This document shows, one piece after another, positions 28,505-28,642 of a DNA stretch of 28,642 nt. Position numbers and translations under genes: made by a program. The DNA is from a virus. The notes beneath the pieces are model-generated. The model made no database searches. It was given only the letters and a program-made list of their open reading frames with translations, and was not told the DNA's origin. Positions within the stretch are counted from its first letter, which is position 1. Every line of letters starts with the position of its first letter. The stretch covers positions 1 to 28,642 of IMG/VR virus record IMGVR_UViG_3300027600_000098; one strand, written 5' to 3'.

Positions 28505-28642
28505 GATAAAAACACCGTGGGTGGTCCAAGGAAAACTTTTTTGCCAAAGCAATTATCTCAGCCTATGGACGAGCGGTTTCTCTTTTTATCCGTGGTCTAG
28601 TTCATGGTTGGTGGAATGCGAATAATATACTAATAGTTAGTG

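Noticed and set aside
28505-28642. Possible gene at the right edge
   Set aside because: All frames are interrupted within a few codons; nothing beyond AT-rich sequence upstream of a promoter is visible.

Overview
The window looks like part of a large T4-like myovirus genome, probably marine. The core markers lie together on the minus strand: gp32 single-strand binding protein, gp59 helicase loader, gp33 late co-activator, a PhoH-like ATPase, a PD-(D/E)XK nuclease and an IscA-like protein. Genes are densely packed, start and stop codons overlap, and TATAAATA-type late promoter motifs occur. The likely host is an alphaproteobacterium. The main reason is an encoded circularly permuted tmRNA whose tag reads ANDNVAFAGYALAA; curli-type secretion genes fit a Gram-negative host. 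The host is an inference.

Layout. 1-3.4 kb: end of a plus-strand gene, a bidirectional terminator, then gp32, a 55-residue protein, gp59, gp33, a DNA-methylase-like protein and a SleB-type endolysin. 3.5-3.94 kb: permuted tmRNA with its own promoter and terminator. 3.98-6.75 kb: IscA-like carrier, nuclease, PhoH and two conserved small proteins. 6.76-15.64 kb: one tightly coupled operon with a conserved phage protein, a SAM methyltransferase, a 26-codon relic, four radical SAM proteins, an SGNH-like protein, a 34-residue protein and a NodU/CmcH-type carbamoyltransferase. 15.66-16.15 kb: two back-to-back sigma70-like promoters and two small plus-strand genes.

16.1-23.4 kb: a late-type operon that starts at a bidirectional TATAAATA element. 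In order it encodes two small membrane proteins, a possible 45-residue protein, CsgF, CsgG, a secreted curlin-repeat protein, a secreted FecR-domain protein, a lectin-like protein with curlin repeats, and a CHASE2-class III adenylate cyclase with intact catalytic residues. 23.4-26.5 kb: a plus-strand phage protein, two GT-A-like proteins (the first resembling phage TET-associated glycosyltransferases) and a partner with an internal duplication. 26.6-28.6 kb: small, probably early genes, each group behind a strong sigma70-like promoter. Three promoters in the window share CGAATC at a fixed place in the spacer.

How it may work together (inference). The 16-23 kb operon reads as a virus-encoded kit that exports amyloid-like and adhesive proteins through CsgG/CsgF and adds an envelope-sensing cyclase. 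The 6.8-15.6 kb operon reads as a biosynthetic or modification pathway in which several [4Fe-4S] radical SAM enzymes, possibly aided by the phage IscA-like carrier, prepare something that is methylated or carbamoylated. Together with the glycosyltransferase-like pair, hypermodified DNA or a surface glycan are the two leading guesses for the product. No tRNA, CRISPR array, integrase or insertion sequence was found.
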